From assembly GCF_004795015.1 (NCBI RefSeq), contig NZ_SSBI01000024.1:44573-108572 (forward strand): 64,000 nucleotides of DNA. The letters run 5' to 3'. The stretch's first letter is position 1, and every line of letters begins with the position of its first letter. A program made the position numbers and the translations under genes. Below the pieces are notes generated by a model, which worked only from the letters and a program-made list of their open reading frames with translations, was not told the DNA's origin and did not search any database. Of this stretch, positions 40,623 through 51,807 are shown in pieces. The DNA is from Streptomyces sp. A1277. Lineage in GTDB: Bacteria; Actinomycetota; Actinomycetes; Streptomycetales; Streptomycetaceae.

Positions 40623-42586
40623 CACGCGCTTCCCCTCGTCATCCGGGCGGCTGCCGCGCGGCGGCCGCGTACATATACGAACACGGCCAGCACCACGGCC
40701 ATGGCGGCAGCCCCCGCACCCGCGGCCGCAACGACGGCCCATCCTGCCCCTCCCGCACCATCACTGTCCGCGGCGGCGGCCGAATCGCCCGCCTTGTCCG
40801 CGCCCGCGCCCTTCTCGCCGTCGCCGCTCCCACCGGGCTTCCCCGCCACCGCCGGTGCGTCGTGCCCGGGCCCGGTGCGTTCCTCGCCCAGGACCGCCAC
40901 CCGCAGCACGACGCCGATCTCGGGGTTCTCGGCGATCTCCGCCGCGTGCGCGCCCAGCGTCACCGAGATGTAGAAGTCGCCTCCTGCGTGCACCGGCTGG
41001 ACGTCCGACCGGCTCTCGTAGCGGTTGGTCCAGGCGACCGGGACCCCGCCCATGCGGACCGCTGCGGGGCGGCCGTCGTACAGCGTGCGCCCGTCGAACT
41101 CGCCGCCCCCGCCGAGCGGGAAGCGGGCCGGCGTGTAGAGCCGGCTCGCGCCGTAGGAGTACGTGGTGTCGGTGCGGTCCACCGTGGGCTCGTTCGCGAA
41201 CTCCACGTCGTAGACCACCTGCTGGCCCCACCCGGCCGGGACCTTGTACCAGAGCGTCTGGGAAGGCAGGATGCGGTCGCGCCACACCCCCCGGCCGAGT
41301 TCCCGGGCGTCGTTGAAGCCGGTGCCGCCCCGCACGTCGCGCGGATCGCCCGTGGGCAGCACGGCGTTCTTGCCGCCCTCGCCGTACTCGGCCTCGGACT
41401 GGCCGGGCGTCACACCCTCCGGCAGCGGCTCCTCGGCCCCGTACACCAGCTCCAGGGGCCAACGGGCCGCGTCGGAGCCCTTCTTGCTCTCCCGCTCCAC
41501 CACGAGCCAGTACCGGCCGGCGCGGTCGCAGGTGCGGCTGCCGTCCTCCGAAGGGATACGGGCGACGGCGGCCGTCAGCGGCGTCGCGCCCTCCTTCTGA
41601 AAGAAGTGCTCGGTGTTCGACTCGCAGTACCCGTCGTCGGAGCGCTCGATCCTGGTGGTCAGCGCGTCGAACGTGTCGGCGGCCGCCCCCGGCTGCGGCA
41701 CCGCCGTCGCGGCGAAGTCCGCCGTGGACGCGTCGTCCAGATCGACCGCGTAGTACCGCTTCTCGCCGGGCCCGATGGTGTCCAGGTACTGGCCGGGGGT
41801 CAGTACGGGTGCCCGGTCGGCGGTGGCCGTGCCCGCCACCCGGCGGCCCTTCAGCCGGTAGCCGTCCGCGGAGAGCTGGGCGGCGCGCTGCAACTGCCGG
41901 GCCAGCGCCTCGGCGTCGGGTGCGTCGTAGTAGCGGCCGTTGCCCGCGTGCGCGACGCACTCCAGCTGCTCGCGGGCCGCGGCCCCCACCTGGAAGCCGA
42001 CGGTGTCGATCCGCAGCCCGACGCCCTCCTTGCCGAGCTGCTCGGCCACCTCGCAGGGCTGCGGCGCACCGCAGTTGTCCTCGCCGTCGGAGATCAGCAG
42101 GATCGTGCGGGTGCCGATGGCCCCGCCCGCCGGCTCCGGCAGGTCCTGCGCCGCCTTGCGCAGCGAGAGGCCGATGGGGGTGTCACCCCGGGGCCGCACC
42201 GCCTCGACCGCCCGTTTCACGGCGTCCCGGTCGAGCTTCTGCACCGGCCGCACGAGCCGGGTGTCCGTGCAGCCGTGCGGCCGGTCGGCGCCGTACACCC
42301 GCAGGCCGGTCGGATACCCGTCAGGGAGCCCGTCCACCACCGTGGAGACGGCCGCGCGGGCGCTCTCCATCCGGGTGCGGCCGGTGCCGTCGTCGTCCCC
42401 CATGGAGCCGGAGGAGTCCAGCACCATCACCAGGCTGCTGTTGCCGCCGCTCCCCGCGGCCGCCGGTGCGGCGACGGCATCCGGCGGGCCGGCCAGGGCC
42501 GGCAGCGCGCCCGCCACCAGGGCGAACAGCGCCCCGCCGATCATTGTGCCCGCCCGCACACCGCGGCGGTGATGGCCTGCCCTCAC
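40622..42586 (-). CDS. VWA-domain surface protein, membrane anchored
   Basis: A 654-aa exported protein. A signal or anchor segment (TMIGGALFALVAGALPALAG) precedes a von Willebrand A domain (about 50-240) with a complete MIDAS: DSSGS, the Thr in GDTPIG, and SDGEDN. Two beta-rich domains follow (YWLVVERESK...WPLELVY and DRILPSQTLWYKVPAGWGQQ), then an acidic linker, a C-terminal span and a basic tail. VWA/MIDAS domains bind protein ligands with Mg2+. The GTG at 42586 with GAGGGGGC upstream is preferred to a TTG at 42625 that has no ribosome-binding site. It is co-transcribed with its paralogue. Confidence 0.83.
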   Translation of the reverse strand: MRAGHHRRGVRAGTMIGGALFALVAGALPALAGPPDAVAAPAAAGSGGNSSLVMVLDSSGSMGDDDGTGRTRMESARAAVSTVVDGLPDGYPTGLRVYGADRPHGCTDTRLVRPVQKLDRDAVKRAVEAVRPRGDTPIGLSLRKAAQDLPEPAGGAIGTRTILLISDGEDNCGAPQPCEVAEQLGKEGVGLRIDTVGFQVGAAAREQLECVAHAGNGRYYDAPDAEALARQLQRAAQLSADGYRLKGRRVAGTATADRAPVLTPGQYLDTIGPGEKRYYAVDLDDASTADFAATAVPQPGAAADTFDALTTRIERSDDGYCESNTEHFFQKEGATPLTAAVARIPSEDGSRTCDRAGRYWLVVERESKKGSDAARWPLELVYGAEEPLPEGVTPGQSEAEYGEGGKNAVLPTGDPRDVRGGTGFNDARELGRGVWRDRILPSQTLWYKVPAGWGQQVVYDVEFANEPTVDRTDTTYSYGASRLYTPARFPLGGGGEFDGRTLYDGRPAAVRMGGVPVAWTNRYESRSDVQPVHAGGDFYISVTLGAHAAEIAENPEIGVVLRVAVLGEERTGPGHDAPAVAGKPGGSGDGEKGAGADKAGDSAAAADSDGAGGAGWAVVAAAGAGAAAMAVVLAVFVYVRGRRAAAARMTRGSA

Positions 42587-42617
42587 CCGTGCCCCCTCGA
42601 CCGAAGTCCCGCCTTCT

Positions 42618-42645
42618 TTGCTCAAGCAAGCTATTGATTTGCTTG
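42618..42645. promoter_or_regulatory. Repeated TTGCT/AGCAA half-sites upstream of the VWA gene
   Basis: TTGCT-CA-AGCAA (42618-42629) overlaps a second dyad, CAAGCAA (42623-42629) with TTGCTTG (42639-42645), 9 bp apart. The patch is AT-rich and sits 32-59 bp upstream of the VWA start, a good place for an operator. Confidence 0.45.
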
Positions 42646-42689
42646 CGTGAACTCAAGAGCACAGGTGTCACGGTCCCGCAACAGCACGA

Positions 42690-42717
42690 AGCCCCGGCCG
42701 CGTCGGCGGCCGGGGCT
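42690..42717. terminator. Hairpin after the DLW-39 gene
   Basis: AGCCCCGGCCGC, loop GTCG, GCGGCCGGGGCT: a perfect 12-bp stem downstream of the DLW-39 gene on the minus strand. Confidence 0.75.
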
Positions 42718-42736
42718 CGTAGCAGGCTGTTCCGTC

Positions 42737-42871
42737 TCAGACACCCGAACCTGCGGGCACGGAGTCGGTCGCCTCCGTCCACAGATCCTGCTCGGCGCGA
42801 TCCGCCTGGATCTGGCGGTACACGAGGAGCCCGCCGATGGCGGCCAGTGCGACCAGGAGAAGCTTCTTCAC
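42737..42871 (-). CDS. DLW-39-family small protein
   Basis: A 44-aa protein: a short hydrophobic N-terminus (KKLLLVALAAIGGLLVY) and a polar tail containing the conserved Asp-Leu-Trp (QDLWTEATD). This small actinobacterial family sits between tRNA-Ile/gyrA and neighbouring genes in many species; its function is unknown. The GTG at 42871 with GAGG upstream is chosen; the longer in-frame ORF to 43105 has no family similarity. Confidence 0.85.
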   Translation of the reverse strand: MKKLLLVALAAIGGLLVYRQIQADRAEQDLWTEATDSVPAGSGV

Positions 42872-43189
42872 CGCGCGACCTCGTCTTTCGTTGGCGTAGG
42901 GGACTTCTGCCGCCCGACTATACACACCGGCCGATATCGACCGGTGACCTCCCCGCAACCCAATTGGCGCCTGTGGATGTGCGGTCGGCGCGTGACTGTG
43001 CGTACCCGACGGCAGGCCCCGGGAGGCCGCCCGTTCGCCGCCCGCCGGGACCCGGTCGGGGCCGGTTGAACCATACGAGTGGTGTTCATCTGAAGATCGG
43101 CGCATGGGCGGCGTCGGTCCACGAAATCGCGGGCCGGATCCACATCATCGGAAAGGTAAGCAAACCGGACCACCTGAAAGTGAGGGGCC
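42872..43189. other. Divergent promoter region with a 22-bp near-palindrome
   Basis: 318 bp between the DLW-39 gene and a small exported protein gene. The main feature is CACCGG-C-CGATATCG-A-CCGGTG (42925-42946), in which 20 of 22 bases are symmetric. It stands 54 bp upstream of the DLW-39 start. No other gene is visible. Confidence 0.7.
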
Positions 43190-43561
43190 ATGAGCACCTT
43201 CAAGGCCAAGAGCATCTGGACCGCCTTCATCACCGCGATCTTCGCCCTCCTCGCGTCCCTGGGCCTCGCGGGCTCCACCGCCGCCGCCACGGAAGCCACG
43301 GCCACGGAACCGGCGGCCACGAGCCACGAGCACACGGGCGCCGCCCGCGCAACCGCACCCGCTCCGTCGGTGCGATGGACCCTTCCGCGTGACCGGGCAC
43401 TGCCGCCCACGATGAAGCAGCGCATCCGCGCCGAGGCCCACGGCTCCTCACCCGCCACCCGGCACCTGTCCGCTGACACCAGGGACACCGCGAACACCAC
43501 CGGCACCGCCCGCTCCTCCCACGGTGCCCCGGCCGGGGACGCCTCTCTCCTCCCACCCTGA
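43190..43561 (+). CDS. Small exported or membrane-anchored protein of unknown function
   Basis: A 123-aa protein with a basic start and one hydrophobic segment (IWTAFITAIFALLASLGLAGS) that could be a signal peptide (AAAT after it) or an anchor. A Thr/Ala/His-rich low-complexity region follows, with a short conserved-looking block (RWTLPRDRALPPTMKQRIRAEAHGS). It may belong to a Streptomyces-only DUF family (perhaps DUF6344), but I am unsure. GAGGGG precedes the ATG. Confidence 0.7.
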   Translation: MSTFKAKSIWTAFITAIFALLASLGLAGSTAAATEATATEPAATSHEHTGAARATAPAPSVRWTLPRDRALPPTMKQRIRAEAHGSSPATRHLSADTRDTANTTGTARSSHGAPAGDASLLPP

Positions 43562-43583
43562 GAGCGCCCCGCCTGATCCCCTG

Positions 43584-43616
43584 AGCCCCCGGCCCGGTAC
43601 CCACCGGACGGGGGCT
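43584..43616 (+). terminator. Terminator after the small exported protein gene
   Basis: AGCCCCCG (43584-43591) pairs with CGGGGGCT (43609-43616), followed by TT. A smaller GGT/ACC stem can form in the loop. Confidence 0.65.
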
Positions 43617-43901
43617 TTCCCGTGCGCCAGGGGCCTTCATGGGCCGCCTTTCCCAGGCGGTTCGGCCCTTCCCCCACGCCCGGCAGCCCATGCACCCGCG
43701 CCCCCATGCACCCGGACGGGATGGCACGGGACGCGGGAGAGGCGTACGTACGGCAGGGAAGGGGAAAAGACCGGCGGCGGCGCCACACCACACAGGGCTG
43801 CCGAAGAGAGACACCGTAGGCACCTACCGGGGCGCCGGCTCCACACCCCCGCCAGGCAGTCCCCAGACGCCCCAGGCAATAGGGGCACGCACAGCCACAC
43901 G
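43617..43901. other. Gene-free stretch before the tRNA-Ile terminator
   Basis: A 285-bp region (390 bp counting both terminators) with overlapping short ORFs of no coding character on both strands. I find no repeat, operator or RNA that I can support. Confidence 0.5.
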
Positions 43902-43941
43902 CAGAAGGCCCGGTTCCTCCGAAGAGGAACCGGGCCTTCTG
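43902..43941. terminator. Terminator hairpin for tRNA-Ile
   Basis: A perfect 18-bp stem (43902-43919 with 43924-43941) closed by the tetraloop CGAA, 10 bp beyond the tRNA-Ile 3' end on the minus strand. Confidence 0.85.
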
Positions 43942-43951
43942 TTGTCACTGG

Positions 43952-44025
43952 TGGGGCTAACAGGATTTGAACCTGTGGCCTCATCCTTATCAGGGATGCG
44001 CTCTAACCAACTGAGCTATAGCCCC
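43952..44025 (-). tRNA. tRNA-Ile (GAT anticodon)
   Basis: A 74-nt tRNA. Acceptor GGGGCTA pairs with TAGCCCC. The anticodon loop CTGATAA between ATCCC and GGGAT-like strands gives GAT. The T arm reads ACAGGTTCAAATCCTGT. CCA is not encoded. tRNA-Ile downstream of gyrA is a conserved actinobacterial arrangement. Confidence 0.95.
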
Positions 44026-44110
44026 GCCGCGCTGCGCCGCTGTCGCTGCCGCGCTGACTTCTGAAGATTAGCGCACGTCGGGGCCAGTCCCAAAATCGAT
44101 ACCCGCGGGC

Positions 44111-44812
44111 CTACTCGTCCTCGGCCAGCGTGAGCTCGACGCCGCCCACGAAGCCCGCCGAGAGGTTGTAGATGAAGGCGCCCAGCGTGGCCAGCGCGGT
44201 GGCGAGGACCACGTCGATCACCGCGATGACCGAGGTGAAGAGGAGGACCCTCGGCAGCGACAGGAACGCCTGAAGGTCGAACCCGTTGCTGTCGTTGGAG
44301 CCGGTCGCCTCGCTGATCGTGCCGCCCACGGTGGAGAAGACGCCCATCGCGTCCATCACCATCCACAGGACCGCCGACGCCACCACCGTGCAGATGCCCA
44401 GCGCGATGGACAGCAGGAAGCTGACCTTCATCACCGACCACGGATCGGCCTTGGCGACCCGCAGGCGCGCCTTGCGGGTACGCGGAGTGGTCCGCGCCCC
44501 CGTCCGCGGTTTGCGGGCCGTCTGCGCCGCGCCCACGCCCGGCATGGTGCCCTGCTGGCCGCCGCGCGGCACACCGCCGCCGTGGGTCCCGCCCGGAGGC
44601 GAGGGATATGCCTGCGGCGGGTGATACGGACCCGCCTGGCCGGGTGCGGGTTCCCGCTCGCCGGGCAGCGGCCCGGTCGCGTAACCCTCGTACTGGGGCT
44701 GAGGGCCCCGGGTATCCGTCACAGTGCCCCCTTGGGAGTCCGTGGCAGGGCCACGGGCACCGTTACCTCCGGCTCCGGAAGCGGCCGAACCGGCGCCCGT
44801 GGCTCCACTCAC
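44111..44812 (-). CDS. DUF3566-family transmembrane protein
   Basis: A 233-aa protein with a ~120-residue Gly/Pro/Gln-rich N-terminus, a basic patch (RTRKARLRVAKADPWSVMK), and two membrane spans (FLLSIALGICTVVASAVLWMV and VIAVIDVVLATALATLGAFIY). DUF3566 proteins follow gyrA throughout actinobacteria; in mycobacteria the homologue (CwsA neighbourhood) has been linked to cell-shape proteins, but the function here is unknown. The GTG start lies 3 bp after gyrA, whose end supplies GAGGAG. Confidence 0.87.
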   Translation of the reverse strand: MSGATGAGSAASGAGGNGARGPATDSQGGTVTDTRGPQPQYEGYATGPLPGEREPAPGQAGPYHPPQAYPSPPGGTHGGGVPRGGQQGTMPGVGAAQTARKPRTGARTTPRTRKARLRVAKADPWSVMKVSFLLSIALGICTVVASAVLWMVMDAMGVFSTVGGTISEATGSNDSNGFDLQAFLSLPRVLLFTSVIAVIDVVLATALATLGAFIYNLSAGFVGGVELTLAEDE

Positions 44813-44815
44813 GCT

Positions 44816-47479
<2,664 letters not shown>

Positions 47480-47546
47480 TGCTGGTCAAAGTCCTTTCGC
47501 GCTGCGGCTTGGAGGGTCGCCGGACCCTCCTCCTTGTACGGCCGAC

Positions 47547-49610
47547 TCAGATGTCGAGGAAGCGGACGTCCTTGGCGTTGCGCTGGATGAACGAGCGCCG
47601 CGCCTCGACGTCCTCACCCATCAGCACCGAGAACAGGTCGTCGGCCTGCGCCGCGTCGTCGAGCGTGACCTGGCCGAGCACCCGGTGGTCGACGTCCATC
47701 GTGGTGACACGCAGCTCCTCGGCGTTCATCTCGCCGAGACCCTTGAACCGCTGGATCGAGTCTTCCCTGATCCGCTTGCCGCCCTGCTTGCCGAGCTCCA
47801 CCAGGGCGTCGCGCTCGCGGTCCGAGTACGCGTACTCGAAGTCGTCCCGGCCCCACTTGATCTTGTAGAGCGGCGGGCGCGAGAGGTAGACGTGCCCGGC
47901 CTCGACCAGCGGACGCATGAAGCGGAAGAGGAACGTCAGCAGCAGGGTGTTGATGTGCTGGCCGTCGACGTCGGCGTCCGCCATGAGAATGATCTTGTGA
48001 TAGCGGAGCTTCTCGATGTCGAAGTCCTCGTGGACCCCGGTACCGAAGGCCGAGATCAGCGCCTGGACCTCGGTGTTCTGCAGGATCTTGTCGACCCGGG
48101 CCTTCTCGACGTTCAGGATCTTGCCTCGGATCGGCAGGATCGCCTGGTACATCGGGTTCCGGCCGGACTTGGCGGAGCCGCCGGCGGAGTCACCCTCGAC
48201 GATGAAGATCTCGCACTTGGTGGGGTCGTTCGACTGGCAGTCGCTGAGCTTGCCGGGGAGCGAGGCGCTCTCCAGCAGGCCCTTGCGCCGGGTCAGGTCG
48301 CGCGCCTTGCGGGCCGCCACACGGGCGGTCGAGGCGGCGATGCCCTTGCGGATGATGTCGGCCGCCTCGTTGGGATTGCGGTCGAACCAGTCCGTCAGCT
48401 GCTCGTGGACGACCTTCTGCACGAAGGTCTTGGCCTCCGTGTTGCCCAGCTTGGTCTTCGTCTGGCCCTCGAACTGCGGCTCGCCCAGCTTCACCGAGAT
48501 GATCGCCGTCAAACCCTCGCGGACGTCCTCGCCCGTGAGGTTGTCGTCCTTCTCGCGCAGCAGCTTCTTGTCGCGCGCGTACCGGTTGACCAGGGAGGTC
48601 AGCGCGGCCCGGAAGCCCTCCTCGTGCGTACCGCCCTCATGCGTGTGGATCGCGTTGGCGAAGGAGTAGACACCCTCGCTGTACTGCGTGTTCCACTGCA
48701 TGGCGATCTCGACGGACAGCAGCCGCTCCTTGTCCTCGGACTCGATGTCGATCACCGACTGGTGGATGACATCGCCCTTGCGGGAGTTGAGGTACCGGAC
48801 GAAGTCGACGATGCCGTTCTCGTAGTGGTACGTGACCGAGCGGGCGCTCTCCTCCTCGGGGACGTCGGCCGCCTCGGCGCTGTCCGCGCCCGCCGTCGCC
48901 TTCGCCGACTCGCGCTCGTCGGTCAGCTTGAGGGTGAGGCCCTTGTTGAGGAAGGCCATCTCCTGGAAGCGGCGCGAAAGCGTCTCGAAGGAGTACTCGG
49001 TCGTCTCGAAGATGTCGCCGTCGGCCCAGAAGGTGACGGTGGTGCCCGTCTCGTCGGTCTCCTCGTTACGGGCCAGCGGGGCCGTCGGGACGCCGAACTT
49101 GTAGTCCTGGGTCCAGCGGTAGCCGTCCGTCCTGACCTCGACGGAGACCCGGGTGGACAGGGCGTTGACGACGGAGACGCCGACGCCGTGCAGACCGCCG
49201 GAGACGGCGTAACCGCCGCCGCCGAACTTTCCGCCCGCGTGCAGGACGGTGAGCACGACCTCGACGGCCGGCTTGCCTTCGGACGGCACGATGCCGACCG
49301 GGATGCCACGGCCGTTGTCGATCACGCGCACCCCGCCGTCGGCGAGGATCGTGACGTCGATGGTGTCCGCGTGCCCGGCCATGGCCTCGTCGACCGAGTT
49401 GTCGACGACCTCTTGCACGAGGTGGTGGAGACCGCGCTCACCGGTCGAGCCGATGTACATACCAGGTCGCTTGCGGACCGCGTCCAGGCCCTCGAGCACG
49501 GTGATCGCGCTGGCGTCGTACGACGCCTTCACCTCGCCCGGGACGGGAGCAGCGCCGCTCTCGCCGGGGGTGGACGGAATGTTCTCGTTGGGGTTGCCGG
49601 AATCGGCCAC
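47547..49610 (-). CDS. gyrB: DNA gyrase subunit B
   Basis: A 687-aa ATPase subunit. The GHKL ATP site has VDNSVDEAMAGH, DNGRGIP and GGLHGVGVSVVNAL. The TOPRIM metal site shows FIVEGDSAGGSAKSGRN and the DADVDGQHI aspartates. The GTG at 49610 gives the known Streptomyces start (VADSGNPNEN); the longer ORF from 49634 has no support. ATP binding drives strand passage with GyrA; novobiocin-type drugs target it. Promoter region 49611-50034. Confidence 0.98.
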   Translation of the reverse strand: MADSGNPNENIPSTPGESGAAPVPGEVKASYDASAITVLEGLDAVRKRPGMYIGSTGERGLHHLVQEVVDNSVDEAMAGHADTIDVTILADGGVRVIDNGRGIPVGIVPSEGKPAVEVVLTVLHAGGKFGGGGYAVSGGLHGVGVSVVNALSTRVSVEVRTDGYRWTQDYKFGVPTAPLARNEETDETGTTVTFWADGDIFETTEYSFETLSRRFQEMAFLNKGLTLKLTDERESAKATAGADSAEAADVPEEESARSVTYHYENGIVDFVRYLNSRKGDVIHQSVIDIESEDKERLLSVEIAMQWNTQYSEGVYSFANAIHTHEGGTHEEGFRAALTSLVNRYARDKKLLREKDDNLTGEDVREGLTAIISVKLGEPQFEGQTKTKLGNTEAKTFVQKVVHEQLTDWFDRNPNEAADIIRKGIAASTARVAARKARDLTRRKGLLESASLPGKLSDCQSNDPTKCEIFIVEGDSAGGSAKSGRNPMYQAILPIRGKILNVEKARVDKILQNTEVQALISAFGTGVHEDFDIEKLRYHKIILMADADVDGQHINTLLLTFLFRFMRPLVEAGHVYLSRPPLYKIKWGRDDFEYAYSDRERDALVELGKQGGKRIREDSIQRFKGLGEMNAEELRVTTMDVDHRVLGQVTLDDAAQADDLFSVLMGEDVEARRSFIQRNAKDVRFLDI

Positions 49611-50034
49611 GAAGCGCCCTTTCTGGCACAGCACAGGCCGTTCTCCGGGCAGGCGGGAGCGGCTGCGTCGTTCGGCTTGTATCGACGAACTCCCGCAAGC
49701 GCGGGATTGTCCACCAGTCTACCGGTAGCGCCGACCCGAATGGGGGTTTGCGGGTACCTGAGTACGCATGTGCCGCCCTGAATGAGCGGCTGACGACTCC
49801 CCATATCCGGGAAGGGGCCTCAAGAGGCTCACACGGGCATGGAGCGCTTCGGCCTGTCAGCCTCCCGCTACGGTGAGGGACGTCCGGTCACCACCCTCCG
49901 GTTTTCACCACCACGCATCTGCGGTCCCCAGGGTTCGCGGCGCCCGGCCGCATCGGGGCCTCACCGGCCCTCACCCGCCCGGACGTGCCGGAAGACGGCT
50001 GCGCGAAAACGTGAAAAGCGCAGGTCAGGCCCGG
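49611..50034. other. Gene-free gyrB promoter region
   Basis: 424 bp between DUF721 and gyrB. It contains TCCCGC-AAGC-GCGGGA (49691-49706) in the gyrB leader, a candidate hairpin or operator. gyrB promoters in Streptomyces respond to supercoiling, but I cannot mark the promoter with confidence. No other gene is visible. Confidence 0.55.
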
Positions 50035-50595
50035 TCAGCCGTAGGTGTCGCCCGGGCCCGTGCTCCCCGGAGCCCGCAGCGGGCCGTAGCGGCGCTGCGG
50101 GCCGCCCGGCCCCAGCACCTTGATCATCCGCACCGTGCCATTGCCCAGATCCGCGTTCAGCCGGGCCACCAGCTGAGGCGCCAGCAGCCGCAGCTGGGTC
50201 GCCCACACCGTCGAATCGCACTGCACCGTCAGCACGCGCTGATCCGGTTCCTCGTCGTACCGCACCGGGACGCAGTGCAGAGCGAGATCGTCGCCGACGA
50301 TCTGCGGCCACCGGCCCATCACCCCGCCCACCGCCGCCGGGGTCTCCCAGCCGCGCTCGGTGATCAGCCGGTTGATCGCCGCTCCCAGCGGCAGCGGGTC
50401 ACGCCCGTCCGCCCGCGCCCCGGAGCGCAGCCCGCCGCCCCGCCTGGCCTGCTTCTTCTGCTGCGCCGCCGCACCGCGCGCCCGCGCCTGCTCCTTCGCC
50501 GCGCGCAGCGCCACCCGCGCCAGGTCCACGCCGGAAGGCTCCGCCGGCCTCGCCCCGTCCCCGGCCGGGTTTTCTCCTACTCCGTCGCCGCTCAC
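50035..50595 (-). CDS. DUF721-family protein (DciA-like)
   Basis: A 186-aa protein with an Ala/Gln/Arg-rich N-terminal half and a DUF721 domain (AINRLITERGWETPAAVGGVMGRWPQIVG... and TVQCDSTVWATQLRLLAPQLVARLN). DUF721 includes DciA, which loads or activates DnaB helicase in bacteria lacking DnaC, and Streptomyces has no DnaC, so this may be the replicative helicase operator. The GTG overlaps the recF stop (GTGA). Its position between recF and gyrB is conserved. Confidence 0.88.
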   Translation of the reverse strand: MSGDGVGENPAGDGARPAEPSGVDLARVALRAAKEQARARGAAAQQKKQARRGGGLRSGARADGRDPLPLGAAINRLITERGWETPAAVGGVMGRWPQIVGDDLALHCVPVRYDEEPDQRVLTVQCDSTVWATQLRLLAPQLVARLNADLGNGTVRMIKVLGPGGPQRRYGPLRAPGSTGPGDTYG

Positions 50596-51722
50596 AGCCG
50601 CTCCACCTCACCGGCCGACACCGCGTACCGCGCCCCCGCCAGCACTTCCGGCACGTCGTCGCCCACCGCCGCCGTCACCAGCACCTGCTCGCCCGGCGCC
50701 ACCAGCTCCGCCAGCCGCTCCCGGCGGCGCGCGTCCAGCTCGGCGAAGACGTCGTCGAGCACCAGCACCGGCTCGTTGCCCTCGCCGCGCAGCAGCTCGT
50801 ACGAGGCCAGCCGCAGCGCCAGCGCGTACGACCAGGACTCACCGTGGCTCGCGTACCCCTTGGCGGGCATACCGCGCAGGCCCAGGACCAGGTCGTCCCG
50901 GTGCGGGCCGACCAGCGTCACCCCGCGCTCGATCTCCTGCTTGCGCACCCCGGCCAGGGCCTCGATGAGCTGCGCGTACAGCTCATCGCGCGACCGCTCG
51001 GGGCCCGCCTCCGCGCCGACCGAGCTGCGGTACTCCAGCGTGACGGGGCCCCCGCCCGGCGCCACGTCCGCGTACGCCTTGTCCGCCAGGGGCTGGAGCG
51101 TCGCGATCAGGTCCAGGCGCTGGGCCAGCAGTTCGGCGCCGACCTGGCCCAGGTGCTGGTCCCACACGTCGAGCGTCGACAGGTCCAGGGAGCGTCCGCC
51201 GTGCCTGCGCGCCATCGCCGCCGACTTCAGCAGGGTGTTCCGCTGCTTCAGCACCCGCTCGTAGTCGGAGCGCACCCCGGCCATCCGCGGCGAACGCGCG
51301 GTGACCAGCTCGTCCAGGAACCGCCGGCGCTCCCCGGGATCGCCCTTCACCAGGGCGAGGTCCTCCGGGGCGAACAGCACGGTCCGTACGATGCCGAGCA
51401 CATCACGCGGTCTGACCTGCGAGGACCGGTTGATCCGGGCGCGGTTCGCCCTGCCCGGGTTCAGCTCCAGCTCGACCAGTTGCGAGCGCTCGCCCTGGGT
51501 GACGGCCGCCCTGATCACCGCTCGCTCGGCGCCCATGCGCACCAGCGGGGCGTCGGAGGAGACGCGGTGGCTGCCGAGCGTGGCGAGATAGCCGACCGCC
51601 TCGACCAGGTTCGTCTTCCCCTGGCCGTTGGCCCCCACGAACGCGGTGACGCCCGGGTCGAGAGGCACCTCGACCCGGGCGTACGAGCGGAAGTCGGCCA
51701 GCGACAGATGCGTGACGTGCAT
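50592..51722 (-). CDS. recF: DNA replication/repair protein RecF
   Basis: A 376-aa SMC-like ATPase that helps load RecA at gaps. Walker A is GANGQGKTN (30-38). The ABC signature and Walker B regions are near the C-terminus (LRLASYELLRGE; VLVLDDVFAELD). The N-terminal start MHVTHLSLADFRSYARVE is typical. It overlaps the DUF721 gene. A hairpin lies upstream, after gnd. Confidence 0.97.
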   Translation of the reverse strand: MHVTHLSLADFRSYARVEVPLDPGVTAFVGANGQGKTNLVEAVGYLATLGSHRVSSDAPLVRMGAERAVIRAAVTQGERSQLVELELNPGRANRARINRSSQVRPRDVLGIVRTVLFAPEDLALVKGDPGERRRFLDELVTARSPRMAGVRSDYERVLKQRNTLLKSAAMARRHGGRSLDLSTLDVWDQHLGQVGAELLAQRLDLIATLQPLADKAYADVAPGGGPVTLEYRSSVGAEAGPERSRDELYAQLIEALAGVRKQEIERGVTLVGPHRDDLVLGLRGMPAKGYASHGESWSYALALRLASYELLRGEGNEPVLVLDDVFAELDARRRERLAELVAPGEQVLVTAAVGDDVPEVLAGARYAVSAGEVERL

Positions 51723-51766
51723 GGTGTGCGCCGACCTTCCCGGCTTCCTGCTCCGTGCTCCGTTGG

Positions 51767-51794
51767 GCGGGAGGGGCGGTCGCCCCCGTCCCGC
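51767..51794. terminator. Imperfect hairpin between gnd and recF
   Basis: GCGGGA-GGGGCG pairs with CGCCCC-(CG)-TCCCGC around a 2-nt loop, with a 2-base bulge. It lies between the gnd stop and the recF start, so it may partly separate their expression. Confidence 0.5.
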
Positions 51795-51807
51795 TCCTCG
51801 TTGCGGG

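Noticed and set aside
43562..43901. Short overlapping ORFs between the exported-protein gene and tRNA-Ile
   Set aside because: Open on both strands only through GC bias; no start signal, no recognisable family.
49611..49634. Upstream start of GyrB
   Set aside because: The eight added residues are not part of known Streptomyces GyrB and lack a ribosome-binding site.
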